A stretch of DNA of 64,000 nucleotides from Mucilaginibacter xinganensis (GTDB lineage Bacteria > Bacteroidota > Bacteroidia > Sphingobacteriales > Sphingobacteriaceae). The stretch is from NCBI RefSeq assembly GCF_002257585.1, contig NZ_CP022743.1:4898001-4962000 (forward strand), in the 5' to 3' direction. The notes under the pieces are model-generated. The model was not told the DNA's origin, ran no database searches, and saw nothing but the letters and a program-made list of their open reading frames with translations. Both the position numbers and the translations under genes were made by a program. Shown one piece after another: positions 62,628-64,000 of the stretch. Each line of letters opens with the position of its first letter. Within the stretch, counting starts at the first letter, position 1.

Positions 62628-64000
62628 ATGAATGTAAAACAAAAAACTATTAAAGCGCCGGTTTCGGTTTCGGGTACCGGTTTACATACAGGGCAAAGCG
62701 TAACCATGACGTTTAATCCTGCTCCTGAAAATCATGGGTACAAGTTCAGGCGGGTTGATATTGAGGGATCACCGGTAATTGATGCCGATTGTGATAACGT
62801 AACCGATACATCGCGCGGAACTACTATCTCGCAAAACGGCGCAAGCGTAAGCACTATAGAACATGTTTTGGCAGCACTGGTTGGTTTAGAGGTAGATAAC
62901 GTGCTGATTGATATGGACGGCCCCGAAACACCAATTATGGATGGCAGTTCTATCCAGTTTGTTGATGCTATTAAAGACATGGGCCTGGTTGAACAGGACG
63001 CAGACCGCGAATATTACCACATTCCCTATAACATTCATTACTCTGAACCTGACCGAAAGGTGGAGATGGTAGCCATGCCTTTGGATGATTACCGTTTTAC
63101 CTGTATGGTTGATTATAATTCGCAGGTATTGGGCAGCCAGCATGCCAGCATTTCAACTATATCAGAGTTTAACAAGGAAATTGCATCATGCCGTACCTTT
63201 TGCTTTTTACATGAACTGGAAATGCTGCTAAAGCATGACCTGATAAAGGGAGGCGACCTAAACAACGCCATTGTTGTGGTTGATAAGGAAGTTGATGAAG
63301 AAGAACTTGCGCATCTTGCCAAAATCTTTAACCGTAAAGACATTAAAGTAGCGCCGCAGGGGATTCTTAATAACATTGAGCTCAGGCATCAAAACGAGCC
63401 AGCCAGGCATAAGCTACTTGATATGATCGGTGACCTTGCACTGGTAGGCGTTCCATTACGGGGACATATAATGGCGGCCAGGCCAGGCCACGCAGCAAAC
63501 GTTGCCTTTGCTAAAAAAATAAAGGCCCTTATAAAAAAAGAACGAAGCCGTAAACATATTAAAATTTACGACCCCAACGCTAAACCGGTATATGATACCG
63601 TTCAGATCATGAAGATACTGCCGCACAGGCAGCCTATGTTAATGATAGACAAGATTCTTGAATTAACAAAAAGCCACGTGGTGGGGTTAAAAAATGTGAC
63701 TATGAACGAGGATCTGTTTCGCGGGCATTTTCCGGGTACACCTCTGTTTCCGGGCGTGCTGCAAATTGAAGCCATGGCACAAACAGGCGGCATATTAGTA
63801 TTAAATACTGTGCCTGATCCTGAAAATTATATTACCTTGTTCCTGAAAATAGAAAATGCCCGGTTTAAATCGCCTGTAGTGCCCGGTGATACCGTTATAT
63901 TTCATTGCAGCCTGATTGCCCCTATAAGGCGTGGAATTGCGCAGATGAAAGGAATAGGAATGGTTGGCGACCGCGTGGTTGTTGAAGCCGAATTAATGGC
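62628..64000 (+). CDS. lpxC/fabZ: Bifunctional LpxC/FabZ, cut by the window end
   Basis: A fusion of the UDP-3-O-acyl-N-acetylglucosamine deacetylase LpxC (to about residue 310) and the 3-hydroxyacyl-ACP dehydratase FabZ (from about 325). LpxC motifs include TIKAPVSVSGTGLHTGQS, TIEHVLAALVGLEVDN and MDGSSIQFVDAI; FabZ has PHRQPMLMIDKIL and the active-site block GHFPGTPLFPGVLQIEAMAQ. 457 codons are visible and only about the last ten residues should be missing. ATG at 62628 is preferred; an in-frame ATG at 62616 falls within the repeat. The fusion is a Bacteroidota hallmark. Confidence 0.95.
   Translation, partial: MNVKQKTIKAPVSVSGTGLHTGQSVTMTFNPAPENHGYKFRRVDIEGSPVIDADCDNVTDTSRGTTISQNGASVSTIEHVLAALVGLEVDNVLIDMDGPETPIMDGSSIQFVDAIKDMGLVEQDADREYYHIPYNIHYSEPDRKVEMVAMPLDDYRFTCMVDYNSQVLGSQHASISTISEFNKEIASCRTFCFLHELEMLLKHDLIKGGDLNNAIVVVDKEVDEEELAHLAKIFNRKDIKVAPQGILNNIELRHQNEPARHKLLDMIGDLALVGVPLRGHIMAARPGHAANVAFAKKIKALIKKERSRKHIKIYDPNAKPVYDTVQIMKILPHRQPMLMIDKILELTKSHVVGLKNVTMNEDLFRGHFPGTPLFPGVLQIEAMAQTGGILVLNTVPDPENYITLFLKIENARFKSPVVPGDTVIFHCSLIAPIRRGIAQMKGIGMVGDRVVVEAELM

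Noticed and set aside
1..64000. tRNA, rRNA, transposase, integrase or prophage genes
   Set aside because: None was found on reading the window; a tRNAscan or profile search would be needed to exclude tRNAs fully.

Overview
The window reads as chromosomal DNA from a Bacteroidota bacterium, most likely Sphingobacteriaceae and Mucilaginibacter/Pedobacter-like. The basis is a fused LpxC/FabZ gene, a PorX response regulator of the type IX secretion network, many proteins opening with the carboxypeptidase-D-like (CarboxypepD_reg) repeat followed by a TonB-plug signature, TTG starts, and promoters fitting the Bacteroidota pattern TTTG-N19/20-TAnnTTTG (clear before gcvH, feoA and lpxD). The genus is inference; no rRNA or tRNA gene was seen.

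0-11.3 kb: two small envelope proteins, a signalling block (lone receiver, receiver plus receiver-kinase operon, 7TMR-DISM kinase, methyltransferase, acetyltransferase-like protein), a cytosolic BtuF-like protein, signal peptidase I, a DUF4142 lipoprotein, gcvH, vanZ-like and a 46-residue lipoprotein. 11.4-28.9 kb: an outer-membrane receptor gene broken by six clustered frame changes, feoA-feoB, a SprT-like protein and HD hydrolase, a Fur-family regulator followed by an MgtA-type ATPase with a candidate operator and leader peptide, a porin, a GT87 membrane protein, YceI, and a phosphate block (PhoR-like kinase, DUF47, Pit).

29-41 kb: an ECF sigma factor and an unusual anti-sigma factor carrying CarboxypepD and TonB-C domains, divergent from a protein fusing CarboxypepD, a SusC-like plug remnant and a von Willebrand A module; a receiver protein; LpxH; and two paralogous barrel-less MG2/TonB-plug lipid-face proteins, one of which has swallowed an extra 400-residue domain. 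41-53 kb: YifB, two receivers, a chagasin-like inhibitor lipoprotein, a large TonB-type receptor, a collagen-like lipoprotein, a zinc metalloprotease and a retropepsin-PDZ protease.

53-64 kb: a cell-wall and lipid A block: DacB-type carboxypeptidase, YihY/BrkB, VanX-type dipeptidase with alanine dehydrogenase, TsaE, PorX, a dNTPase-like HD protein, LpxD and the LpxC/FabZ fusion, which runs off the window end. No CRISPR array, prophage, transposase or integrase was found. The best candidates for undescribed biology are the sigma/anti-sigma/VWA trio at 29-33 kb, the MG2-plug pair at 34.6-41 kb, and a near-identical palindromic operator shared by the receptor gene at 11.4 kb and the kinase at 25.4 kb.
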